64,000 nt of DNA. Source: Pratylenchus scribneri. Its lineage: Eukaryota; Nematoda; Chromadorea; Rhabditida; Pratylenchidae. The position numbers and the translations under genes were made by a program. The notes beneath the pieces were generated by a model. The model worked only from the letters and a program-made list of their open reading frames with translations. It ran no database searches and was not told the origin of the DNA. The DNA lies in NCBI GenBank assembly GCA_030063045.1, contig JAQSEB010000142.1, positions 620,001-684,000 on the forward strand, written 5' to 3'. This document shows, in pieces, positions 38,427 to 48,232 of this stretch; the first letter of the stretch is position 1, and each line of letters opens with the position of its first letter.

Positions 38427-38892
38427 ATGTTTATCCCTAAAGGCCTCCTCCTCCTCTTTTTTATATTCAATCCAATTGATGGTGAACCTGGAGGATTAGG
38501 TCGAGAACAGACTATTCATTCGACTGTTGATACTCGCCCTGGAAATTTGACAATTGAGTGCTCGAAACCGTTGGATTTGGGATCAAAATATGAAGCGTTC
38601 TTTGTCATGAAAATTAATACGACCGAGGGATTAAAAGTTTGTTCAATTATTGTTTACCGCACTATTAATTTTCATTTTATAGGATATAACAAATTGTACA
38701 TATGCCGACTGTTTTACCTATCATTGGGACCGAGGAGTTATCCTTAAGATGCCTGTATATTCCGATCAACTTTTTAATTGTTCCATTTGGTTAGTGGATG
38801 AAGAATGCGAGGCTAATCGACATATTCATGGTCTTTATTGTCCAATTGATATAATTTATCACATCATTCATGTTAATGTCCAACAAGAATAA
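38427..38892 (+). CDS. Small secreted Cys-containing protein, 139 aa (element cargo)
   Basis: Exons 38427-38636 and 38683-38892 join at phase 0. The start at 38427 gives a signal peptide (MFIPKGLLLLFFIFNPIDGE); an upstream in-frame start at 38289 would hide it. The mature protein has six Cys spread over about 120 residues (ECSKP, NCTYADCF, FNCSIW, EECEA, LYCPID), suggesting disulfides in an extracellular product. No family recognised. It is the first gene inside the element, ahead of the conserved block, where cargo is often found. Confidence 0.6.
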
Positions 38893-39215
38893 ATTTTTCT
38901 TTTGAAATATATTTCGCTTCCATTTGAGGGAATTAGAGGGGGAGGGGCAAATGAGGTCTTTCGCAAGAAAAGGTCGGTCAAGAGTGGGATGCCAGGTCAA
39001 CCCTCCCCTCCCCCCTCCCCCCTTTGAATTGAAGAGCTTGGCTGGGGTTTGCTGGTGGCTTGTGCCGGCCCCGGCCCGGTCCATCCATCCATTCTCGCCT
39101 CCATTCCCGACCCGCCCACATTCATCCGCCGTCATTCCATCCGCCCCACATCACACCGAAAATTTTCATCACAACATTTTTCTTTGAGCTTTCCCAATTC
39201 CGCAAAAAAAATATA

Positions 39216-40032
39216 ATGGCTGTTAACCATTCCGACAAAATAGCACTCGCCGATGCCGTTCTCCCCGAAGTCCAATTCAACGTTACCGCAACACATGTTA
39301 CCATTATTTCGGCCCGCTTCAACACACCACGCATCATTCAATTTGATGTGCCTGGCAAATGCCGGGCATGCAAGTCCAGTGAGGTTCATCTGGACCACAT
39401 CGTCACCAAAGATGGCATCTATTTGTATTCAAACCGCATCAAGGTGAGTAATTTGGAATTGGGGGAGATTAGGAGTGCTCTTTATCACATCTCATCCGAT
39501 CATTTTTAATTTGTTTCTTTAAGGGTTTGAAGTTCATCGCCTTTGATCTCACCCATGATTACCCTGAGCATTGCTTCTTCCGCTTGAAACACGGCTGCCG
39601 TGTTTACAACATTCCTCATGGGCCGCAGGTGCCAACCCCGGCTGAACGAGCAGCAGTGGTTGAGGAGTCCCGCGAGTCCCGCAAACGTCTATTCGAGCAG
39701 CAGCCAATCGACCAGTTCCTCAAACCAAAGCAAATCAAGCAGGTAAATACAAACATACTCATTGTAAAGCATTTATTCCCACTTCCTTCTGTTTACAGGA
39801 ACCAATCGATGATCCCGAAAATGAGCCGCTAGTGCCACTCAATTCCCTGCTTGAGCCCGAAATCGAATTCCTCTATGAAAGGCCGTCAACCAGTGCTGCT
39901 GCTGTTGCTTCTGCTGCCGACAAGGAGAATATGAAGCCAATCTACGGCGGCAGCAGAGATGAAAGCGAAAGCAGCGGTGAGGAGACGGACAGTGGGACCG
40001 AAAATGCTGAAGTGATGTCCATCCATGAATGA
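39216..40032 (+). CDS. Unrecognised Maverick protein, 226 aa, three exons
   Basis: Exons 39216-39443, 39524-39742 and 39799-40032 all join at phase 0. The N-terminal 110 residues look like a compact beta-rich domain with a CRAC motif. The middle is basic, with ESRKRLFEQQPIDQFLKPK. The tail is acidic and disordered (SESSGEETDSGTENAE). The QQPIDQFL stretch (residues 135-142) fits a near-canonical PCNA-interacting (PIP) box, hinting at a replication or host-clamp role. It sits directly before the packaging ATPase. Confidence 0.65.
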
Positions 40033-40140
40033 CCACCTCCCATTCCACTATCAATTGTCCATTTATTTATCATATTTATTTGTCCATCCACCACTCCCCC
40101 TACCAATTATTTGTCATCATCATTCATTATTTGTTTTAAA

Positions 40141-40833
40141 ATGAATTCGACTCCTGCATTTTCAAATAAAGAATTAAAACTAAATCTACCATTCGGATGT
40201 GTTGTGGCTGGCCCGAGTACTAGTGGCAAATCAACCTTCATTAGGAAGTTGATTTCCAATTCGGCAGAAATGATTTCCCCGCCCCCTCGTTCCATCGCCT
40301 ATTTCTATGGGGAATATAGTGATATGGTTCGGGAATTGCAACAACAACAACATTCAATCACTCCCGAAGTTCAAGTCATGTCTGGCCTTCCCACTGATGA
40401 GCAATTGAAGCAGCTGGATAAACCGGCACTTGTCATCCTGGACGATCTGCTCTACTCACTGGACCAGCCTAAATATCTGGCCGACTTGTTCTCCAAAAAG
40501 GCCCACCATATGAATATGGGTGTGGTCTTTGTTGCGCAAGATGTGTTTGAGCGAAAAATTCGGGTGGCTCGCCAAAATTCCCAATATCTTGTGCTCACTC
40601 GTGCCCCAAGCAGTGCCCTCTCGATTCGTAATCTCGGCATTCAATTGTTTCCCGGACCAGGACAGCTCAAATTCTTTCTGGACGCCTACCGACAAGCAAC
40701 AGCCGAAAAATATTCTTATTTATTTGTCGACTTGCATCCAGCTTCAGACCCATCACTTCGTCTTCGCACAAACATTTTCCCGGACGATCCAGAACCGCTG
40801 AGCATATTCACTCCCAAAAATGCCTCCACATAA
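40141..40833 (+). CDS. ATP: Genome-packaging ATPase (FtsK/HerA, A32-like), 230 aa
   Basis: Start chosen at 40141 (AAAATG); the frame is open from 40111. Walker A is GPSTSGKST at residues 24-32, Walker B is LVILDD at 98-102, and QNSQYLVLTR with conserved Gln and Arg follows. In Polintons and related double-jelly-roll viruses this enzyme pumps DNA into the capsid. Its last 14 bases overlap the start of the next gene in another frame. Confidence 0.93.
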   Translation: MNSTPAFSNKELKLNLPFGCVVAGPSTSGKSTFIRKLISNSAEMISPPPRSIAYFYGEYSDMVRELQQQQHSITPEVQVMSGLPTDEQLKQLDKPALVILDDLLYSLDQPKYLADLFSKKAHHMNMGVVFVAQDVFERKIRVARQNSQYLVLTRAPSSALSIRNLGIQLFPGPGQLKFFLDAYRQATAEKYSYLFVDLHPASDPSLRLRTNIFPDDPEPLSIFTPKNAST

Positions 40834-41212
40834 AGGCCTGAATGCCGGCATCCAATTTTCACCAACAATTGCTGACAATCATCAATTTCTCCGCTCATTG
40901 GCCAAAACCAAATCGACCGGAAGACGTAAACGCCTTCTAAAATCGGCAACAACCCAGCAGTTGTTGAGTCTCGTCGAAATTGCACTCAACATATTGCGAA
41001 ATCGATTCCGGCTAACACATCGCCAGAAAAACCGAATGCTCCCATTTGCGCAATTCATTCGTCGACTGGGGCGGATCCGATCGGAGCGAGGTGCCCGAAA
41101 GCTGGTGGTACAAAAAGGCAGCGGATTGCCCATTGCCGCATTCGCATCATTCCTCACACCAGTCATTATTGAATTAGCTCGTTCCCTAACCAACACAGCA
41201 AAAAACGATTAA
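40820..41212 (+). CDS. Small basic protein of Maverick/adintovirus type, 130 aa
   Basis: A single-exon protein rich in Arg and Lys (STGRRKRLLKS, FRLTHRQKNRML, RSERGARKLVVQKGSG) followed by a hydrophobic stretch (LPIAAFASFLTPVIIELA). From memory, small basic proteins with an RKLLVQKGGxLP-like motif recur in animal Polintons and may be a DNA-condensing or capsid-interior protein akin to adenovirus core peptides; this role is inferred. It overlaps the ATPase gene by 14 bases and ends 10 bases before the next ATG. Confidence 0.75.
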   Translation: MPPHKGLNAGIQFSPTIADNHQFLRSLAKTKSTGRRKRLLKSATTQQLLSLVEIALNILRNRFRLTHRQKNRMLPFAQFIRRLGRIRSERGARKLVVQKGSGLPIAAFASFLTPVIIELARSLTNTAKND

Positions 41213-41222
41213 TTAAAAATAA

Positions 41223-42128
41223 ATGGCCAATCGACATGTTATGATTCCGGAGGATATTTGGCGCGGCCTACTCCACAGCAAAAGTGGAAGCAGCAACAGC
41301 AACAGTCCACACACTGGTGATATCAATTTGGACTATTCTCGCCACTCTTTGGATGCTACCCGCAAAAACATTCCATACAATCAACAACTACGCCGTTATC
41401 TACATTTACGCAAGCAGCATGAAAATAGACCGGTGAAAGTGGAGGTCGTATCCGGTCCTAATGGTGCCATTCCTATCCGAAATAATGCTATGCCTTCCGC
41501 CTCTATGCTATCCGGTTTGGGCAATGATGGCGATGATGATGATGGGGATGATCCTTGGATTGACGATAACATGTCATTCCGCTCGTTCGATTCTTTGCCC
41601 TCTCAAGTTGCCGCACCACCACCACCACCACCTCCAAGGCAAAGGTCTCCCTCAAGACCAGTGCCGAGGCAATTAACAAAAAGGCGCGGTAGTGATAATG
41701 ATGACAATCAATCGACAGGACCCTCCGGCCCCAAAAAAGCAAAAATTCAAACAGCTCGTTCTTCGCAGAGAAGGAGAAGACGACAGAGACAACGACAAGA
41801 AAAACGCCAAAAGAAGCAGCAGCAGCGGCAAAATATTGTCCAAGGCCAAAATTTGCAAGAGGCGTTGCGAGCCGATTTGCCCGATGAAGATGCTGATCCG
41901 GGGCCAAGCACAAGTGCTTCAGCTTATAGGCCACCACAGCCAATTGTGCCTACTCCTCCTCCTCCCACAAGAAAAGGCATTAAACGAAGGCCGCTTCTCT
42001 CAATGCGACCACCAGCATTCCTTCATCCACACAAACGTCAAAAACCAAACCCACCAAAGCCGCAGAAGCGTGCTGACCCAGTGGGAACACCGCCACCAAG
42101 AAAGCAATTTCGTCCATCACTTTGGTAG
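41223..42128 (+). CDS. Disordered Pro/Arg/Gln-rich Maverick protein, 301 aa
   Basis: The first 85 residues are folded-looking (MIPEDIWRGLLHSK, YNQQLRRYLHLRKQ, RPVKVEVVSG). The rest is low complexity: an Asp run, polyproline, a long RRRRRQRQRQEKRQKKQQQ basic block and a Pro-rich tail. Similar N-terminal segments sit just upstream of the integrase in other animal Polintons as far as I recall; function unknown. It may bind nucleic acid. It ends 11 bases before the integrase ATG. Confidence 0.75.
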   Translation: MANRHVMIPEDIWRGLLHSKSGSSNSNSPHTGDINLDYSRHSLDATRKNIPYNQQLRRYLHLRKQHENRPVKVEVVSGPNGAIPIRNNAMPSASMLSGLGNDGDDDDGDDPWIDDNMSFRSFDSLPSQVAAPPPPPPPRQRSPSRPVPRQLTKRRGSDNDDNQSTGPSGPKKAKIQTARSSQRRRRRQRQRQEKRQKKQQQRQNIVQGQNLQEALRADLPDEDADPGPSTSASAYRPPQPIVPTPPPPTRKGIKRRPLLSMRPPAFLHPHKRQKPNPPKPQKRADPVGTPPPRKQFRPSLW

Positions 42129-42139
42129 AAATAGCTTTG

Positions 42140-43264
42140 ATGGCTGATTACACCAAATTTCTTGATCGCCTCTACAATGATCCTGAATCGCCGGCCGGCT
42201 TTGCCGGTGTCGATCAACTTTGGTTGGAGGCGCGAAAAAAACTAAAACATATACCACGTGAGGCAATTGTGAAATATTTGGAGGGGCATCGAACCTATAC
42301 CATTCATCGACCACGTCGGCTACATTTCCCCCGCTCTCGAACTGTGCCAGCCGGCTATTTGACTGATTTTCAAGCCGATTTGGCTGATATGCAATGGATC
42401 GCCCGTTTCAACAATGGCTATCGCTATATCCTAGTGGGCATTGATGTGTTGAGCAAACGTGTGTTCGCCGCACCGCTCAAATCCAAAAATGCCAAAGATA
42501 TGGTCGCCGGCTTTGAACAACTTTTCAGCCATATTGAAATGTTGCCCCATCGTGTCTATACCGACAAGGGAAAAGAATTCACGAACAAGGAGCTGCGGGC
42601 ATGGTTCGAGCAGAAGGACATCCAAAAGCATCAGCCCAATTCGTCAACAGTGAAAGCTGCATTGGCAGAAAATTGCATTAAGCGAATGAAGTCCCGTTTG
42701 TTCCGCTATATGAGCGAAAAGCACACACGTAAATGGGTGGATGTGTTGGACAAAATCGTGAGCGGCATAAATCATGCCAGAAGCCGAGTGCTGGGCGGAC
42801 TTCGCCCCGTGGATGTCTCCTTTCATAATGCCCGACGTGTTCGCCTGCAACAATATGGGCCAATCGGGAGAATCTTGATGGCGTCAGGCAAAGCAGCCCC
42901 AAGCCGAACTCCCAAATTCAAAGTGGGCGATCATGTGCGAATGAGCAGGAACAAAGGCACATTCACAAAAGGCTATTTGCCCACATTTCATGACGAAATC
43001 CTGGAGGTGACCGAAGTGCAAAGGGGCGGTCCGAAAAGTGCCTATGGAGTCACGCGCTATGCCGTACGCGATCATCGAGGCGAACCCTTCAAAGGGTATT
43101 TCTATGAGCAGGATTTGGCACGTGTGACTAAAGATGACAAAACCAGCTACCGGATAGAGAAGCAAATTCGGAAGGCGAAGGACAAAGATGGGAAAGAACG
43201 ATTCCTCGTTAAATTTTTTGATGATCCCGCCCACTATTGGATATATCGTGAAGATTTAGTTTAA
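42140..43264 (+). CDS. INT: Retrovirus-like integrase with C-terminal chromodomain-like segment, 374 aa
   Basis: The first ATG is 42140 (an earlier in-frame TTG is not used here). The DDE core is complete: D80 in FQADLADM, D142 in VYTDKGKEF, E177 in KAALAENC, with a D-x34-E spacing typical of rve integrases. The last 40 residues (YRIEKQIRKAKDKDGKERF...WIYREDLV) have the pattern of a chromodomain and could steer integration to chromatin. Inserts the linear element into host DNA. Intact and intronless. Confidence 0.95.
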   Translation: MADYTKFLDRLYNDPESPAGFAGVDQLWLEARKKLKHIPREAIVKYLEGHRTYTIHRPRRLHFPRSRTVPAGYLTDFQADLADMQWIARFNNGYRYILVGIDVLSKRVFAAPLKSKNAKDMVAGFEQLFSHIEMLPHRVYTDKGKEFTNKELRAWFEQKDIQKHQPNSSTVKAALAENCIKRMKSRLFRYMSEKHTRKWVDVLDKIVSGINHARSRVLGGLRPVDVSFHNARRVRLQQYGPIGRILMASGKAAPSRTPKFKVGDHVRMSRNKGTFTKGYLPTFHDEILEVTEVQRGGPKSAYGVTRYAVRDHRGEPFKGYFYEQDLARVTKDDKTSYRIEKQIRKAKDKDGKERFLVKFFDDPAHYWIYREDLV

Positions 43265-43316
43265 TCACCCACACCCCCCATAATTCATTCATTTGTATCC
43301 CATTTCCACATTTTCG

Positions 43317-45195
43317 ATGGAAGATCCATATCCCCTAAAATATTCCCGTCAGTATAAAAACAGTTCCATACTTGCAATTATTTTATTCGCCCTTTTCCTT
43401 CTCATATTTGGCTATTCACTTGTACGTGTTCAATTGAATAAAGTTGCTGAAAAAAATATTGCTCAAAATATGTCCAACGTATTCTATGTGGTTCTGCCCA
43501 GCAACATTACCGATTATCCCGACAATCGCCCCAATCGCTATCGAGTGCATTTGCCTAGACCAGTCCAGCTGGTTGGCAATTATGTTGTTGCACTCTACAG
43601 CATCCAATATCCTCTCTCCTGGCCGAGCACGATTGGTACGCTCGATTCCCAGTGGATTGATATCAAAATTCGTGATGATAACCCCATTGGGGAATACAAA
43701 TCGGTCCGAATTCCGGTGGCGAGTGCTTCACTGAAAAAACCCAGTGAACTGATCGATCATCTCAATGAAGCGCTGAAATATGCTCAAAACCAAGTCAACA
43801 CTACTCGAATGAAAAGGCATGCAACCGATTCAAATGATGATGTTGATGATTCTCAAACATCAACAACCACAAAGCCGATACCATTTGAATCAATCAATGG
43901 TGCGGTTTGCATCCGACGCCGTCATCGAATAATCTGTCGCAGGAGGCGGCCAATTTCACCAGCCACTACATCCAATACAACCGAAAAGCCTCAATCAAAA
44001 TTTCCTCAAGAATGGCTGCTACCTCCTCCAGTTTCCACACCCGCACCGGACGATGAGCAGCAGGAGAAGGAACAGCAAACAACAACCAAAAAAGTCAAGC
44101 GGGAGACAACCACTCCTCCGCCTGCGGATGAAGCGGCTCCAGCATACACACTTCCCGTAACACCTCCATCTATTACAGCAGCAGAAGCAGAAGCTGAGGA
44201 TGATGATGCAGAACCAGCATATAAACTTCCCGCTTCAACTCCACCCCCTGCAGCTGCTGCTGATGAGGAAGCCGATCCTGCACACAAACAACCAATCGAT
44301 TCTGACAAATCACTGAATGTACAAAATTTCGTGACAGTAAATGTCAGCCTTGAGCAGCCGACGAATAAAGCGGCCTCAGCTCAAAAACAGCAACAAAAAC
44401 CATCTTCCTCATCAAAGCAGCAGCAGCAGCAGCAACAAAATATTCCGGTGGGAACAATCAATGTCCGAGTTGATCCGTTCGAATCTGCCTCAACCAAAAC
44501 AATAACATCATCCTCGTCATCATCATCAACTCTAAAGCCTACACCAATAACGACAATCAAATCATCATCAGCTGATGATTTTCAAGAAGCGGCACTCACT
44601 CAACTTGCTGAACTCATTGCGGCCATTCAAATTGACTATCTCAAGGATGGCGGAGAGGATGATTACAGCAGTGATGAGGAGATGGATCCAACAACACTTC
44701 GTAAGGGCATCGAGACCAATCGGTTCCGGATTCGTGCCAAACACCCAGCGATCAGCCATCTGGAGATGAGCGAACAACTCGCTTATGTAAGTGAAAACTA
44801 TGATTGTATGCATAAATTAATTCCATAATTTAAAGGTACTCGGCTTTCCTAATGCCCGTCGTATACTGGATGGGGAAGTGGCTCGATATGCGGCCGATTT
44901 GCATGGTGGCTTCTCCAGCTTTGGCGTCTATGCCAGAGGGCTGACCGAGGAAGTGATTTTGGGCAATTCACTGAGTTCACTTCTTCGAATTGTGGCCGTG
45001 GATGGCAATCCAGCTACCCAAAAATATGGGGCCCTAGTCGAGAAGACATATGATTCACCCATGTACGTGAAAGTGCTCCCACGCGAGATCAACGAAATCG
45101 AGATTGAAATAAGAACGATGACAGGACAATTTGTACCATTCCAATTTGGCAATGTCACCGTTACACTTGTTTTCCGAAAAGTTATCAATCTCTAA
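43317..45195 (+). CDS. mCP: Minor capsid (penton/vertex) protein with N-terminal membrane segment and long insert, 609 aa
   Basis: Exons 43317-44786 and 44836-45195 join at phase 0 inside a LAYVLGFPNA motif typical of animal Polinton pentons. The N-terminal part has YVVLPSNITDYPDNRPNRYR and IQYPLSWPS, and the C-terminal part ends EIRTMTGQFVPFQFGNVTVT, also family marks. Two odd features: a predicted membrane helix at residues 17-33 (SILAIILFALFLLIFGY) before the jelly-roll, and about 300 residues of Pro/Ala/Glu/Ser/Gln-rich low-complexity sequence inserted between N- and C-terminal core segments. Confidence 0.9.
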
Positions 45196-45223
45196 TTTGT
45201 TTTTTCCCCTTCCGCCGCCTCCA

Positions 45224-45251
45224 CTATATAAGCATTTCATTTGTGAATAAA
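45224..45251 (+). promoter_or_regulatory. TATA box and preceding gene's polyA signal
   Basis: TATATAAG at 45224 lies 83 bases before the next ATG. AATAAA at 45246-45251 probably serves the penton gene (stop 45195), so promoter and polyadenylation signal overlap. Confidence 0.5.
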
Positions 45252-45306
45252 TCTTTTGCACACACACAAGCTTACATTCTCATTCGAAAATAAAAAAAAT
45301 AATACT

Positions 45307-45852
45307 ATGCATATCCCTTTCGACACACGTTCCGTTGGCTACGATGACCATTTTGTTGTTACCGCTGCTCAAACTGGTGGAGGGAATGGTCCCCTGAGCG
45401 AACCCTACCACTATTTTCGCGGTTCCCCACCATGGACCCAACGTGGTTTTGGCGCAAGGCAAAGTGGTGCCGGTGTTGGCGATGTGCTCCGCCATTTATG
45501 GCGCATAATTTTACCGGTTGTGAAACGGGCGGGCGCAGCAGTCGGCAAAGAAACACTTGAAACTGGCGGCCGAGTACTCGATCGAGTGGTCAAAGGCGAT
45601 CCGGTGAAAGAAGCAGTAGTTAGCGAGGGAAAGAAGGGCATTGATACACTGCTGGAGAAGGGTGGGATGCAAAAACAGTTTGGAGGTGGCCGCCGCCGAC
45701 AGGGTATAAAAGGCAAACGACGACGCCCATCCCATCAAATTCTTATCGGCAAACGAGCTCTTAAACCCGCCACATCATCAGCATCATTTCCATCCACCGC
45801 CGTCATTAATAAAAACAAACGCAAACGATCGGACACATTTGGCCTCTATTAA
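45307..45852 (+). CDS. pVI/pX-like basic minor virion protein, 181 aa
   Basis: Start 45307 (the frame is open from 45256, upstream of the TATA-derived leader). The sequence has YFRGSPPWTQRGFGARQSG, a helical LRHLWRIILPVVKRAGAAVG segment, GKETLETGGRVLDRVVKGD and a strongly basic C-terminus ending in DTFGLY. This FRG...VGKExLxxGxxVLxD layout is the conserved Polinton virion protein between penton and major capsid genes, compared with adenovirus pVI/pX. GGGNG and GGGRR sites could be protease cleavage points. Confidence 0.85.
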   Translation: MHIPFDTRSVGYDDHFVVTAAQTGGGNGPLSEPYHYFRGSPPWTQRGFGARQSGAGVGDVLRHLWRIILPVVKRAGAAVGKETLETGGRVLDRVVKGDPVKEAVVSEGKKGIDTLLEKGGMQKQFGGGRRRQGIKGKRRRPSHQILIGKRALKPATSSASFPSTAVINKNKRKRSDTFGLY

Positions 45853-45877
45853 TTTTTGGCCAGCCTCCTAAAAAAAT

Positions 45878-47215
45878 ATGACCACCTTCCATAAAATTGA
45901 CCGTGAATCGACAAATGCCATCACAAATGCCCTATCATTTTTCGACGTGCCCAGCACAAATGTCAGTGTTAGCAGTTCGGCTGTTGTGGAGCTGTTGACA
46001 CTCAACCCGGTGAACATCCCACCCTATCACTTCAAAATACATGCCAGCCAATCCTACTTTGACCTCTCCAAGTGCTATATTCTCCTTGAGCTGCGCATCC
46101 GCAAAGAGGATGCCGCCGGTAATTTGGTCAATTTGGACCCTGCACTCGACCATGTGGCTCCATGTCAAATGATCGGTCATACGATTTGGAAGAATTGCCG
46201 AATGAGCATCAATGGCTCACAAGTCTTCGAAGGCAATTCACTTATGGCCTACAAATCGTGGTTCGACTATATGCTCACTTATCCACTGCACGTCAAGAAT
46301 GCCTATTTGAATGCCGCCGGTTATTATGACGATGAAGAGCTCTCACAAACTACAGGACGTGGTCTCAACGCAAGGTACCAGCTCTTTGCGGGAAGCCGGA
46401 CCGCACAATTCATGGCCAAACTCGACCTGGACCTTTGCAATCAGCCCCGCTATATTGTCAATCAATGCGAGATTGACGTTGAGCTCGAGTTAAATAACTC
46501 AAACTTTTTGCTGATTGCTGAGCAAGTGGCCGGTGCTCCACCCCTTCCCCATTATCATCTCGAAGTGCTCGCATGTAAAATGTACGTAAAGAAGGTGGAG
46601 CTGATGGATTCGTTGGCCTATGACATCAACAAAAAGTTGGAGGTTAGCCCTGCCAAATACCCGATGCGAAAATCATCTTTGCGTGCCATCTTCATCAGCG
46701 AGAATCGCACTGAATTCAATGGGAGCCTATGGGCCGATCAAGTCCCAAAGCGAATTGTTCTGGGCATGGTGGCTAATTCTCACTATGTTGGCACCCAGAC
46801 CAGTAGCCCCTTCGATTTCCGGCATTTCAATGTACGTGACATAACCATCAGTGCTTCCGGAATGCTCACCCCAGCTGCCCCCTACAATTTCGATTTTCCA
46901 AATTGGAAATTTGCTCGCGCCTATCATGATATGCAAGACGCTTGCGGCTTTGCCGGCACACTCGAAAGCAACGGGATCAGCATGAATCGATATGCGAATG
47001 GCGGATGCTGCGTATTCGTGTTCAATCTGACCAACAGTGGCGAGGACAATGGCTCCGAAACATTCGATCTGATCCGAAATGGTGCCACAACGATCAAGAT
47101 CACATTCAATCAGCCCGTGCCAGCTGGAGGGATTGTCCTCATTGCAATGGGCGAGCACGAATCACTTCTCTACCTCGACCGTAACCGAACAGTGGCAACT
47201 GATATTCAAGTCTGA
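45878..47215 (+). CDS. MCP: Major capsid protein, double jelly-roll, 445 aa
   Basis: Single exon, ATG preceded by AAAAAAT. FFDVPSTNVSVSSSAVVEL at the N-terminus, GHTIWKNCRMSINGSQVFEG, YKSWFDYMLTYP and the C-terminal HESLLYLDRNR match the order and length (about 440-500 aa) of Polinton/adintovirus major capsid proteins. It forms the pseudo-hexameric trimers of the icosahedral shell. No stop or frameshift, so still under coding constraint or young. Confidence 0.93.
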   Translation: MTTFHKIDRESTNAITNALSFFDVPSTNVSVSSSAVVELLTLNPVNIPPYHFKIHASQSYFDLSKCYILLELRIRKEDAAGNLVNLDPALDHVAPCQMIGHTIWKNCRMSINGSQVFEGNSLMAYKSWFDYMLTYPLHVKNAYLNAAGYYDDEELSQTTGRGLNARYQLFAGSRTAQFMAKLDLDLCNQPRYIVNQCEIDVELELNNSNFLLIAEQVAGAPPLPHYHLEVLACKMYVKKVELMDSLAYDINKKLEVSPAKYPMRKSSLRAIFISENRTEFNGSLWADQVPKRIVLGMVANSHYVGTQTSSPFDFRHFNVRDITISASGMLTPAAPYNFDFPNWKFARAYHDMQDACGFAGTLESNGISMNRYANGGCCVFVFNLTNSGEDNGSETFDLIRNGATTIKITFNQPVPAGGIVLIAMGEHESLLYLDRNRTVATDIQV

Positions 47216-47408
47216 TGATCACAATTCTATCGATATCATATCCATTTGTCATTTATGTATATTTGTTCACCAATTTATGCATTACGATAAAATTTATTTT
47301 GAAAAACAAATGCAATTCACATGAACACATTTGACGGTAAAACAACCGATCGAATTATTTATTCTTTTGATCTATCTATTAATTAATTAAATAATTTCCC
47401 CACCAAAT

Positions 47409-47744
47409 ATGGACAACTTAAATCCAGCACTTAGTGCAGAGAAGCTGCCTTCTCCCTGCAAAGACTCGCCTAAATCCGACACCGATTTCTACACCAAACT
47501 TTATTGCTATGGTATACTATCACTTTGGCTGATGCTAATGCTGAGTGCATTGATCTACCAAATTCGTGCACTTCTTCCGCTTATTGAGCGAATCCCGAAT
47601 ATTAGTGCACTTGTTCGGAATATATTCCAATCATTTGGCGGCTCGAATTTTGGTTGGCTATCTTATTTATTTGGGGGCAGCAGCAACAGCAGTAGCAACA
47701 ATAGACGTAGACGAGAACAAGAGGCCCCCAGCAGTCAAGTATGA
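47409..47744 (+). CDS. Small one-pass membrane protein, 111 aa
   Basis: A hydrophilic N-terminus is followed by one membrane helix (YGILSLWLMLMLSALIY), an amphipathic segment (LLPLIERIPNISALVRNIF) and a Ser/Asn/Arg tail. Its stop codon overlaps the ATG of the protease gene (ATGA at 47741-47744). Position between capsid and protease genes suggests a virion or assembly membrane protein; not recognised. Confidence 0.65.
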   Translation: MDNLNPALSAEKLPSPCKDSPKSDTDFYTKLYCYGILSLWLMLMLSALIYQIRALLPLIERIPNISALVRNIFQSFGGSNFGWLSYLFGGSSNSSSNNRRRREQEAPSSQV

Positions 47745-48232
47745 ATGCCGCCCAAATTGAAGCAATTCTATGGCGATGTCATCCGAAAATGCAAAAACAC
47801 TTTCTTGGCTGTTTTCCAGCCGATCAATTGCCACACAAGTCCGAATTAAACAACTTTCCCAGCTGCATGGTAATCAATTTGGACCCAGCGAGGAAGGAAG
47901 GCTCACACTGGGTGGCCGCAATTGTCACAAATCCCAATACCGTACTCTACTGGGACAGTTTGGCAATGCCGCCAAAGGGAAAAATTGCCGATTTTCTGGA
48001 TGAGTTTGGCCGGAAGGAATGGAACAAACATCCTTATCAGAACCCTTTGACCAACACATGCGGACACTTTTGCATTGCATTTTTGTACTATATTTCCATT
48101 CTCAATTGTACCTATAAAAATTTTTTGTCCATTTTGAATGCAAATTCCAATCCCTTTGCTGATGCTTTTGTCCAAAAATTTTTGAATAAATTATTAATTC
48201 ATTATTCGTTGCTGGCTTCTATTTTTTTTTGA
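47741..48232 (+). CDS. PRO: Adenain-like maturation cysteine protease, 163 aa
   Basis: Catalytic set in the adenovirus-protease order: H56 (EGSHWVAAI), D72 (LYWDSLA), Q100 (HPYQNP) and C107 (NTCGHFCIAF); the Q-to-C spacing of seven equals that of the family. It cleaves virion precursors such as the pVI-like protein. Starts in an ATGA overlap with the upstream membrane-protein gene, so translation may depend on a separate transcript or on reinitiation. The C-terminal tail after residue 125 is hydrophobic. Confidence 0.93.
   Translation: MNAAQIEAILWRCHPKMQKHFLGCFPADQLPHKSELNNFPSCMVINLDPARKEGSHWVAAIVTNPNTVLYWDSLAMPPKGKIADFLDEFGRKEWNKHPYQNPLTNTCGHFCIAFLYYISILNCTYKNFLSILNANSNPFADAFVQKFLNKLLIHYSLLASIFF

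Noticed and set aside
39060..39215. Upstream extension of the gene starting at 39216
   Set aside because: The extension is Pro/His-rich leader sequence; the AATATAATGG start at 39216 fits the usual context.
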